A stretch of 64,000 bases of DNA, from the NCBI RefSeq assembly GCF_035917335.1, contig NZ_CP109067.1, positions 1,614,501 to 1,678,500 on the forward strand. The letters run 5' to 3'. Source of the stretch: Micromonospora sp. NBC_01813. Its GTDB lineage: Bacteria; Actinomycetota; Actinomycetes; Mycobacteriales; Micromonosporaceae. Shown here piece by piece: positions 54,492-64,000 of the stretch. Both the position numbers and the translations under genes were made by a program. Positions within the stretch are counted from its first letter, which is position 1; each line of letters opens with the position of its first letter. Below the pieces are notes generated by a model. It ran no database searches, had not been told where the DNA came from, and worked only from the letters and a program-made list of their open reading frames with translations.

Positions 54492-56273
54492 TCAGAGGTA
54501 CTGACCTGTGTTGCTGGCTGTCTCGATCGAGCGCCCGGCCTCGGCACCCTTGCCCCCGGAGACGAGGGTGCGGATGTAGACGATCCGCTCCCCCTTCTTG
54601 CCGGAGATCCGTGCCCAGTCGTCCGGGTTGGTGGTGTTCGGCAGGTCCTCGTTCTCGCGGAACTCGTCGACGCACGCGTCGAGCAGGTGCTGCAGCCGCA
54701 GCCCCTTACGCCCGGAGGTGAGGAACTCCTTGATCGCCATCTTCTTGCCGCGGTCGACGATGTTCTGGATCATCGCTCCGGAGTTGAAGTCCTTGAAGTA
54801 GAGGACCTCCTTGTCACCGTTGGCGTAGGTGACCTCCAGGAAGCGGTTCTCGTCGGTCTCCGAGTACATCCGCAGCACCGTGGCGTCGATCATCGCCGCG
54901 ACGGTGGCCTGCGGGTCGCGGCCGTGCTCGGCGAGATCGTCGGGATGCAGCGGCAGCCCGGTGAGGATGTACTTGGAGAAGATGTCCTTGGCCGCCTCCG
55001 CGTCCGGCCGCTCAATCTTGATCTTGACGTCGAGGCGCCCGGGACGCAGGATCGCCGGATCGATCATGTCCTCCCGGTTGGAGGCACCGATGACGATCAC
55101 GTTCTCCAGACCTTCGACCCCGTCGATCTCGCTGAGCAGCTGCGGGACGATGGTGTTCTCCACGTCGGAGGAGACACCGGAGCCCCGGGTCCGGAAGACC
55201 GAGTCCATCTCGTCGAAGAAGACGATCACCGGGGTACCCTCGCCGGCCTTCTCCCTGGCTCGCTGGAAGATCAGCCGGATGTGCCGCTCGGTCTCGCCGA
55301 CGTACTTGTTGAGCAGCTCGGGGCCCTTGATGTTCAGGAAGAAGCTGGTGTGCTTCTCCTCCCCTCGCCGCTCGGCGATCTTCTTGGCCAGCGAGTTGGC
55401 CACCGCCTTGGCGATCAGGGTCTTGCCGCAACCAGGCGGCCCGTAGAGCAGGATGCCCTTCGGTGGACGCAGCTGGTGCTCGCGGAACAGCTCCGCGTGC
55501 AGGAACGGCAGCTCGACGGCGTCGCGGATCTGCTCGATCTGGGAGTGCAGGCCACCGATGTCGGTGTAGTCGACGTCCGGCACCTCCTCCAGGACCAGCT
55601 CCTCGACCTCGCTCTTCGGGATCCGCTCGTAGGCGTACGCCGACCGGGGCTCGATCATCAGCGAGTCACCGGCGCGCAGCGCGGAGCCCACCAGCGTCTC
55701 CGCCAGATGGACCACCCGCTCCTCGTCGGCGTGTGAGATGACCAGCGCCCGATCACTCGGCTCACCGGTCGGATTGTCGAGGAGCTCCTTGAGCATCACC
55801 ACCTCACCGACCCGCTCGTAGCCGAACGCGTCGACCACGTTGAGCGCGTCGTTGAGCAGGACCTCCTGGCCGCGTTGAAGCTCTTCGGCGTCCAACGACG
55901 GCGAAAGCGCCACCCGCAGCTTGCGGCCACCGGTGAAGACGTCCACCGTGCCGTCGGCGTGTCGGGCCAGGAAGACGCCGTACCCGCTGGGCGGTTGCGC
56001 CAGCCGGTCGATCTCCTCCTTGAGCGTGACGATCTGGGCCCGCGCCTCCTTCAGGGTGGCGACGAGCCGTTCGTTGTTCTCGGTCAACCGGGCCAGCTGC
56101 GCCTGCGCTGCCGCGAGCCGTTCCTCGAGCTGCCGGACGTGTCGGGGGCTTTCGGTCAACTTGCGCCGCACCAGAGCGAGTTCCTCTTGAAGAAACGCGA
56201 CCTGGGTGGAGAGATCGTGGGTCTCCTTCTCCCACCGTGCGGCGCGCGAGTCCGCGTCGTCGCTGCGTGCCAC
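54492..56273 (-). CDS. mpa: Proteasomal AAA ATPase Mpa/ARC
   Basis: A 593-residue ATPase. The N-terminal coiled coil (~residues 15-80) binds Pup, two OB domains follow (~90-230), then the AAA module with Walker [17 protein letters not shown] (~280), Walker [13 protein letters not shown] (~350) and sensor motifs. The C-terminus GQYL carries the penultimate Tyr that docks the 20S alpha ring. GGGAGG precedes GTG 56273. Upstream TAGTGT (complement of ~56311-56316) is a plausible -10. Confidence 0.96.
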   Translation of the reverse strand: MARSDDADSRAARWEKETHDLSTQVAFLQEELALVRRKLTESPRHVRQLEERLAAAQAQLARLTENNERLVATLKEARAQIVTLKEEIDRLAQPPSGYGVFLARHADGTVDVFTGGRKLRVALSPSLDAEELQRGQEVLLNDALNVVDAFGYERVGEVVMLKELLDNPTGEPSDRALVISHADEERVVHLAETLVGSALRAGDSLMIEPRSAYAYERIPKSEVEELVLEEVPDVDYTDIGGLHSQIEQIRDAVELPFLHAELFREHQLRPPKGILLYGPPGCGKTLIAKAVANSLAKKIAERRGEEKHTSFFLNIKGPELLNKYVGETERHIRLIFQRAREKAGEGTPVIVFFDEMDSVFRTRGSGVSSDVENTIVPQLLSEIDGVEGLENVIVIGASNREDMIDPAILRPGRLDVKIKIERPDAEAAKDIFSKYILTGLPLHPDDLAEHGRDPQATVAAMIDATVLRMYSETDENRFLEVTYANGDKEVLYFKDFNSGAMIQNIVDRGKKMAIKEFLTSGRKGLRLQHLLDACVDEFRENEDLPNTTNPDDWARISGKKGERIVYIRTLVSGGKGAEAGRSIETASNTGQYL

Positions 56274-56475
56274 GTCCCACCTCCCCGGGGGCTAAAACGT
56301 TCTGCCATAACACTAGCTGTTTGCCCGACGTTTCGAACCCACGCAACACAGTCGTCCCACAACGTTGATCGCATTGTTCACGACACTGGCCCTCCGGCGG
56401 GCTCCCGACACGGCGTCGCGGCGTGTCGGGTACCGTCGGACGTCGAGTGCGGGCACGAACCAGGGGAGGCGCGCC

Positions 56476-56814
56476 GTGACGACCCCGACCGAGACCGAGA
56501 CCCGGCCTGCCGGCCAAACGGACGGACCAGGACCGACCGAGGCGCAGCTGCAGGTCTGGGTCGACCAGGACCTCTGCACCGGCGACGGGCTGTGTGTGCA
56601 GTACGCCCGGGACGTCTTCGAGTTCGACATCGACGGACTCGCCTACGTCAAGGACGCCACCGGAGAGCTGCAGGTCGCCGAGGGCGTCCGGGTGGACGTC
56701 CCGGCCCGGCTACGACTGGACGTGATCGACGCGGCGAAGGACTGCCCGGGCGAGTGCATCCACGTCGTCCGCGCCGACGACCAGACCGAGGTGGCCGGCC
56801 CGGACGCCGGCTGA
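56476..56814 (+). CDS. Single-cluster ferredoxin (probably [3Fe-4S])
   Basis: A 112-residue protein with an acidic N-terminal extension (~25 residues) and a short ferredoxin domain: VDQDLCTGDGLCVQYARDVF and DAAKDCPGECIHVV. The first motif is Cys-x5-Cys without the middle cysteine of 4Fe-4S sites, which fits the [3Fe-4S] ferredoxins that serve cytochromes P450 and similar enzymes. No P450 is adjacent. AGGGGAGG lies ahead of GTG 56476. Divergent from mpa across 202 bp. Confidence 0.88.
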   Translation: MTTPTETETRPAGQTDGPGPTEAQLQVWVDQDLCTGDGLCVQYARDVFEFDIDGLAYVKDATGELQVAEGVRVDVPARLRLDVIDAAKDCPGECIHVVRADDQTEVAGPDAG

Positions 56815-56876
56815 TCCGCTCCGCGCTCGACCTCAGGTGCCGAGCCGAGCAACTGCCCGACGTCGAGTTACCTGAA

Positions 56877-59638
<2,762 letters not shown>

Positions 59639-59711
59639 CTACGGAACGCCGTGCGGCCCGCCGCGCACGGTTTCCCGCACCACCGCCCGGCCGGACGTCA
59701 CACCCGTGCCA

Positions 59712-59717
59712 TAGCCT
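59712..59717 (+). promoter_or_regulatory. -10 element (TAGCCT) for a leaderless nuclease mRNA
   Basis: TAGCCT ends 7 nt before ATG 59725, with no ribosome site. Confidence 0.4.
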
Positions 59718-59724
59718 GCCAACT

Positions 59725-60657
59725 ATGACGGCGGAAACGGTACGACTCATGACGATCGGCCCAGACGGGCTGCCCGACGTCGAGCCACCACGACAGGCCA
59801 CCCTGTCGCCCTCGCGGGCGGCCGACTTCAAGACCTGCCCGCTGCTCTACCGCCTGCGCAGCATCGACCGGCTGCCCGAGCGCACCACGGCCGACCAGGC
59901 CCGGGGCACCCTGGTGCACGCCGTACTCGAGCAACTGTTCGACCTACCCGCCGCGCAACGGACCCCGGCCGCCGCCGCCGACCTGGTCGCACCCGCCTGG
60001 CAGCGCCTGGTCGCCGCCGACCCGACGCTGGCCGACGTCGTGACCGACGGCACCGCGCCGACCCCGGCGGCGCAGACCAGCGACCTGCCCGCCGGGCACG
60101 GCTCGCCCCGACCGGACCTCGACACCTTCCTCGCGGTCGCCCGCGAACTGCTGTCGGGCTACTTCACCATCGAAGACCCCCGCAGGTTGGAGCCCGCCGA
60201 ACGGGAGAGCCTGGTCAACGCGGTGGTGGACGGCGAGTTGCTGATCCGCGGCTACATCGACCGGCTCGACGTCTCCCCCGCCGGTGACCTACGGGTGGTC
60301 GACTACAAGACCGGCGGCGCACCCCGCGAGGCGTTCGAGTCCAGGGCGCTGTTCCAGTTGAAGTTCTACGCGCTGGTGCTGTGGCGCACCCGCGGGGTCG
60401 TCCCCCGCGTGCTGCGGCTGCTGTATCTGCGCGACGCCGAGATCTGCGACTACACGCCGGACGCCGAGGAGCTGGAACGCTTCGAACGCACCGTCATGGC
60501 GCTCTGGCGGGCGATCGTGCAGGCCACCGAGAGCCGCGACTTCCGGCCCAAGCCGAGCCGGCTCTGCGACTGGTGCAGCTATCAGGCCTACTGCCCGCAG
60601 TACGGCGGCACCCCGCCGCCGTTCCCCGAACCGGCGAACGAGTCGGCCTCCTCCTGA
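59725..60657 (+). CDS. RecB family nuclease (PD-(D/E)XK, Cas4/AddB-like iron-sulfur type)
   Basis: A 310-residue protein: LSPSRAADFKTCPLLYRLRS (first Cys), the His in GTLVHAVLEQLFD, GYIDRLDVSPAGDLRVVDYK with the catalytic D-x-K, a helical QLKFYALVLW, and a C-terminal CDWCSYQAYCPQY. The four cysteines match the 4Fe-4S site of AddB/Cas4 nucleases. It corresponds in position to Rv2119 beside trmI. The stand-alone function is unknown, probably DNA repair. Confidence 0.9.
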   Translation: MTAETVRLMTIGPDGLPDVEPPRQATLSPSRAADFKTCPLLYRLRSIDRLPERTTADQARGTLVHAVLEQLFDLPAAQRTPAAAADLVAPAWQRLVAADPTLADVVTDGTAPTPAAQTSDLPAGHGSPRPDLDTFLAVARELLSGYFTIEDPRRLEPAERESLVNAVVDGELLIRGYIDRLDVSPAGDLRVVDYKTGGAPREAFESRALFQLKFYALVLWRTRGVVPRVLRLLYLRDAEICDYTPDAEELERFERTVMALWRAIVQATESRDFRPKPSRLCDWCSYQAYCPQYGGTPPPFPEPANESASS

Positions 60658-60711
60658 GGGAGGAGACCCGGTTCAGGCCGTGGCAGGCGGTACACCGCCC
60701 GGCGCAGCGGT

Positions 60712-60717
60712 TACCGT
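60712..60717 (+). promoter_or_regulatory. -10 element (TACCGT) for a leaderless histidine kinase mRNA
   Basis: TACCGT ends 6 nt before ATG 60724, with no ribosome site. Confidence 0.4.
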
Positions 60718-60723
60718 CACGTC

Positions 60724-61995
60724 ATGGTTGCCACCTCGCCTGGTACACCCAGGCAGCGCGCGTACCGATGGTGGCGCAGCATCCGGGCCGACGGCCCCGA
60801 CTCGTCGACACCGATGCTGCTGGCCCAGGACGGTCTGCTCGCCGGGGGAGTCGTCCTGGTCGACCTGCTGATCGCCGCGACCGGTCCTGCGGAGTTCGGC
60901 AGCGGCCTCAGCTGGCCGGCGATCATCGCGTGGAGCCTGATCGCCGCCGTACCCGTCGCGCTTCGTCGCGTGGTCCTCTGGCCGGCGGTGCTGTTCAGCG
61001 CCGCCATGGTGGCTGTTCCGGTCGTGACCGGACACCAGCCGACGAGCCTGGCGATCGCCCTGATCATCCTGACCTACACCGCGGCGGGCTGGCTACGGTT
61101 GCGCCCGGCGATCGTCGCCACCGTCCTACTGTGGGTGCCCGCCCTCCTCGCCGTCGTACTGGTCCCGGCGACGCCGGAACTTCCCGGGCTCACCCTGGCG
61201 TACATGCTGTTCGTCAACGGCTCGACCGCACTGGTCTGCTTCTTCGTCGGGCGCACCGTGCACGCCCGACGGTCGTCCACCCTGGCGCTGGCCCAACGGG
61301 CCAGGGTGGCCGAGGAGAACCAGCGGGCCGCCGCCGAGCAGGCTGTCGCCGACGAACGCCGCCGCATCGCCCGCGAACTACATGACGTGGTCGCCCACCA
61401 CGTCAGCGTGATGGGTGTGCTGGCCACCGGTGCCCGGCGGGTGCTGCGCCGCGACCCCGACGCCGCCGACGAGGTGCTCGGCACGATCGCCGAAACCAGC
61501 CGCAGCACCCTGCGGGAGATGCGGCGGCTGCTCGACGTGTTGCGGACCGACACCGAACCGGCCAGCGCGGAGCTCGCCCCTCAGCCCGGTCTCGGCGGTA
61601 TCGAGTCACTCGTCGAGCAGATCCGCGAGGCCGGCCTACCGGTGACGCTGCGGGTCGACGGGGTGCCCGGCGACCTCGATCCGGGGGTGACACTGACGCT
61701 CTACCGGATCGTCCAGGAAGCCCTCACCAACGCGCTCAAACACGCCGGCACGGCAACCGCGGAGGTTCGGCTCAGTTTCGGCATCTACTGGCTGATCGTG
61801 GAGGTGTTCGACACCGGCCGGGGTCCGGCGCCCGACCACACGCCGGTAGGCCACGGCCTGGTCGGGATGCGTGAGCGGGTCGCCCTGTACGGTGGCACGC
61901 TGCGTACCGGCCCCCGCCCCGGCGGCGGCTTTCGCATCTACGCCAAACTGCCGATGGAGCAGTTGGGCGCGGCCACCAGAGAAGGAGCCCCGTGA
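60724..61995 (+). CDS. Sensor histidine kinase (HisKA_3, NarL-type)
   Basis: A 423-residue membrane kinase with about five to six N-terminal spans (residues ~35-190) and a coiled linker. The phospho-acceptor H-box is RRIARELHDVVAHHVSVMGV (~residue 220). The ATPase domain has LYRIVQEALTNALKHAG (N-box), EVFDTGRGPAPD and GHGLVGMRERVALYGG. No large extracellular sensor loop is present, so the signal may arise in the membrane. Its stop overlaps the regulator's GTG. Confidence 0.93.
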   Translation: MVATSPGTPRQRAYRWWRSIRADGPDSSTPMLLAQDGLLAGGVVLVDLLIAATGPAEFGSGLSWPAIIAWSLIAAVPVALRRVVLWPAVLFSAAMVAVPVVTGHQPTSLAIALIILTYTAAGWLRLRPAIVATVLLWVPALLAVVLVPATPELPGLTLAYMLFVNGSTALVCFFVGRTVHARRSSTLALAQRARVAEENQRAAAEQAVADERRRIARELHDVVAHHVSVMGVLATGARRVLRRDPDAADEVLGTIAETSRSTLREMRRLLDVLRTDTEPASAELAPQPGLGGIESLVEQIREAGLPVTLRVDGVPGDLDPGVTLTLYRIVQEALTNALKHAGTATAEVRLSFGIYWLIVEVFDTGRGPAPDHTPVGHGLVGMRERVALYGGTLRTGPRPGGGFRIYAKLPMEQLGAATREGAP

Positions 61996-62687
61996 ACGAG
62001 CCCACGATCGCGCAGTCGGCGGCACGACCGGTGCGGATCCTGCTGGCCGACGACCAACCGCTGCTGCGTACCGGCTTCCGGATGGTGCTGGGCGCGGAGG
62101 AGGACCTCGACATCGTGGGTGAGGCCGGCGACGGCGCCGAAGCCGTCGATCTTGCCCGGCGGCTGCTGCCGGACGTGGTGCTGATGGACATCCGGATGCC
62201 CCGGATGGACGGTGTGGCCGCCACCCGGGCGATCGTCGACGCCCGGCTGCCGGTGCGGGTGCTCATCCTGACCACTTTCGACCTGGACGAGTACGTCGTC
62301 GGCGCGCTCCGGGCGGGTGCCAGTGGCTTCCTCGCCAAAGACGTTCCGGCGGAGGACCTGGTCGCCGCGATCCGTACGGTGGCGGTCGGCGAGGCGGTCG
62401 TCGCTCCCCGAATCCTGCGCCGGCTGCTGGACAAGTTCGCACTGGCCCTGCCGGACCCCGACGCGACGACGCCGAAGACGTTGGGCGTGCTGACCGAACG
62501 GGAACGCGAGGTCCTCCTGCAGATGGCCCGGGGACTGTCCAACGCGGAGATCGCGGCCGCGCTGTCGGTGAGCGAGACCACGATCAAGACCCACGTCGGA
62601 CACGTGCTGACCAAACTCGGCCTACGCGACCGGGTCCAAGCAGTGGTGCTCGCCTACGAATCCGGGCTGGTCCGACCCGGCAGCTGA
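61992..62687 (+). CDS. LuxR/NarL family response regulator
   Basis: A 231-residue regulator. The receiver domain contains [20 protein letters not shown], the phosphorylated Asp in [13 protein letters not shown], the Thr in LILTTFD and the Lys in [11 protein letters not shown]. The C-terminal LuxR helix-turn-helix follows ([20 protein letters not shown], then [15 protein letters not shown]). Start GTG 61992 is coupled to the kinase. It probably controls the ABC exporter genes that follow (inference from position). Confidence 0.95.
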   Translation: MNEPTIAQSAARPVRILLADDQPLLRTGFRMVLGAEEDLDIVGEAGDGAEAVDLARRLLPDVVLMDIRMPRMDGVAATRAIVDARLPVRVLILTTFDLDEYVVGALRAGASGFLAKDVPAEDLVAAIRTVAVGEAVVAPRILRRLLDKFALALPDPDATTPKTLGVLTEREREVLLQMARGLSNAEIAAALSVSETTIKTHVGHVLTKLGLRDRVQAVVLAYESGLVRPGS

Positions 62688-62744
62688 GGCGCCGCGCCGT
62701 CGGGGTGGTGGTCCGGGTCGGCCGTGCGGCGGATCGCGAGCCAG

Positions 62745-62760
62745 CTGAGATCCTTCTCAG
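62745..62760. promoter_or_regulatory. Short dyad CTGAGA-N4-TCTCAG upstream of the ABC operon
   Basis: An inverted repeat in the 188-bp gap between the response regulator and the ABC genes, ~115 bp before GTG 62876. TACCGT near 62836 may be a -10. A possible binding site of the adjacent regulator, but it is short enough to be chance. Confidence 0.25.
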
Positions 62761-62875
62761 GTTGGAGATGCGCTCATGCCCGGACCGGGCAGTAAACCGT
62801 TCCCGGGCACGAGGGATCAGGGCACTGCGGAACCTACCGTTGCAGCAGACGACAACGCTGAGAACGGTGGTAGAC

Positions 62876-63643
62876 GTGACGACGACGGTGACAGGCCAGG
62901 CGGCCCGTGCGGTGGACGTGTGGAAGGTGTACGGGTCAGGCGAGGCACAGGTCATCGCCCTGCACGGAGTCAGCCTCGACCTCCAACGCAGCCGCTTCAC
63001 CGCCATCATGGGACCATCCGGCTCCGGTAAATCCACCCTCATGCACTGCCTCGCCGGCCTCGACTCCGTCACCCGCGGCACCATCACCATCGGCGACACC
63101 ACCGTCACCGGCCTCAACGACAACGGCCTGACCAAACTCCGCCGCGACAAGGTCGGCTTCATCTTCCAACAGTTCAACCTCCTGCCCACCCTCACCGCCG
63201 AAGAGAACATCCTGCTCCCCCTGTCCATCGCCGGCCGCAAACCAGACCCCGCCTGGTTCGACACCGTCATCGACACCGTCGGACTCCGCGACCGCCTCCA
63301 CCACCGACCCACCCAACTCTCCGGCGGACAACAACAACGCGTCGCCTGCGCCCGCGCCCTCGTCGCCCGCCCCGACGTCATCTTCGCCGACGAACCCACC
63401 GGCAACCTCGACTCCCGCGCCGGCGCCGACGTCCTCGGCTTCCTCCGCAATTCGGTGCGCGACCACGGCCAGACCATCGTCATGGTCACCCACGACCCCG
63501 TCGCCGCCTCCTACGCCGACCGCGTCGTCTTCCTCGCCGACGGACACATCGTCACCGAACTAGCCGAGCCCACCGCCGAAACGGTTCTCGACCAACTGAA
63601 AAACCTCGACGTCGTGGCGATCGCCGGGCAGGAGCACGCCTGA
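62876..63643 (+). CDS. ABC transporter ATP-binding protein (LolD/MacB type)
   Basis: A 255-residue ATPase: Walker [21 protein letters not shown] (~residue 45), Q-loop [17 protein letters not shown], signature [20 protein letters not shown], Walker [17 protein letters not shown] and the H-loop His in VTHDP. It belongs to the family that energises FtsX-like permeases. GTG 62876 is chosen because the upstream frame is low-complexity. From ~62940 codon use turns strongly C-ending, a small stylistic shift. It is followed by the permease with a 1-bp overlap. Confidence 0.93.
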   Translation: MTTTVTGQAARAVDVWKVYGSGEAQVIALHGVSLDLQRSRFTAIMGPSGSGKSTLMHCLAGLDSVTRGTITIGDTTVTGLNDNGLTKLRRDKVGFIFQQFNLLPTLTAEENILLPLSIAGRKPDPAWFDTVIDTVGLRDRLHHRPTQLSGGQQQRVACARALVARPDVIFADEPTGNLDSRAGADVLGFLRNSVRDHGQTIVMVTHDPVAASYADRVVFLADGHIVTELAEPTAETVLDQLKNLDVVAIAGQEHA

Positions 63644-64000
63644 TGCTGCGCGCGACGATGAAGAGCCTGCTCTCCCGCAAACTCCGGCTGGTGCTCTCCG
63701 GGGTGGCGATCATCCTGGGGGTGCTGTTCGTCTCGAGCGCGACGGTGCTCACCGACAGCCTCAGCAACCGCTTCGAGCAGCTGTTCCAGACCGTCAACGC
63801 AGACGTCGCGGTGCAGGTGCAGGCCACCGAATCCGCCAATGCGCAGGCCGAACCGCCGCTGCTGACCGAGGCCGACCTGGACCGGCTCGGCGCGCTCGAC
63901 GGGGTGGCGTCGGTGACCGGCGACGCCAGTGCGACCGGGGTGATCCCGTTCCGGGCCGACGACGGCAAGGCGGTGCCCAGCCAAGCTCCACAGCTGGGCA
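63643..64000 (+). CDS. ABC transporter permease (FtsX/MacB type), 5' part only
   Basis: ATG 63643 overlaps the preceding TGA, and the frame is open to the window end (119 codons). It begins [20 protein letters not shown] and a membrane helix with GVAIILGVLFVSSATVLTDS, then the start of an extracellular MacB_PCD-like domain. Together with the ATPase it should form an exporter or a mechanotransmission complex. The rest of the protein lies beyond the window. Confidence 0.88.
   Translation, partial: MLRATMKSLLSRKLRLVLSGVAIILGVLFVSSATVLTDSLSNRFEQLFQTVNADVAVQVQATESANAQAEPPLLTEADLDRLGALDGVASVTGDASATGVIPFRADDGKAVPSQAPQLG

Noticed and set aside
53382-55736. 784-codon plus-strand frame antisense to dop and mpa
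   Set aside because: Val/Gly/Asp/Arg-rich noise; dop and mpa are unmistakable on the minus strand.

Overview
The window is very GC-rich and densely coded. It has GTG starts, many 4-bp ATGA/GTGA overlaps, several apparently leaderless genes and a complete Pup-proteasome locus. This points to an actinomycete, and the gene neighbourhoods suggest a Micromonosporaceae-like organism (inference; no 16S or tRNA gene is present to confirm it).

Layout. 1-16 kb is accessory: a winged-helix protein end, terC, a tyrosine integrase, an SDR oxidoreductase, a mosaic of three broken genes (3.43-3.93 kb), a TetR/MMPL exporter unit with five operator-like palindromes, a ketopantoate-reductase-like gene, a kinase-like phosphotransferase, a ribbon-helix-helix/Clp-N fusion with its own dyad, DUF3626, a methyltransferase, an HNH endonuclease, an ATP-grasp enzyme, a Nudix enzyme, a PPOX-fold protein, a sugar acetyltransferase and a zinc-finger/coiled-coil protein. 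16-19.5 kb is housekeeping: rbpA behind a sigma-R-like promoter, fxsA, ppm1 and lnt.

20.0-28.4 kb is the most striking part. It holds a lysine aminomutase gene set of the type known from lysine-fermenting anaerobes. kamA (lysine 2,3-aminomutase) is divergent from a tightly overlapping operon of kdd, an amidohydrolase, kamD, kamE, kal and a MutL/KamB-like gene. Together they could take L-lysine to 3,5-diaminohexanoate and its 3-keto product, and release ammonia from 3-aminobutyryl-CoA. The cleavage enzyme Kce is absent from the window. Phased direct repeats lie between the two transcription units. Next come csbD, an Lrp-type regulator, an acyl-CoA dehydrogenase and a DUF4037 gene.

31.8-43.7 kb resembles the mycobacterial Rv2090-Rv2097 block: 5'-3' exonuclease, a membrane protein (here MHYT), helY helicase, tatC, tatA, pafC, pafB. 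A HAD phosphatase, a diacylglycerol-kinase-like gene and DUF3866 are added. pafA follows at 43.7 kb. A complete dTDP-L-rhamnose set (rfbA, rfbC, rfbB, rfbD) with a methyltransferase and a family 2 glycosyltransferase (45.2-50.5 kb) separates pafA from prcA, prcB, pup, dop and mpa (50.6-56.3 kb). Pup ends in Gly-Gly-Glu, so it should be ligatable without prior deamidation.

56.4-64 kb contains a ferredoxin, an unknown protein, trmI, a CBS-containing site-2 protease, a RecB-family nuclease, a two-component system and the start of an ABC exporter operon that runs off the end. No CRISPR array, tRNA or rRNA gene was seen.
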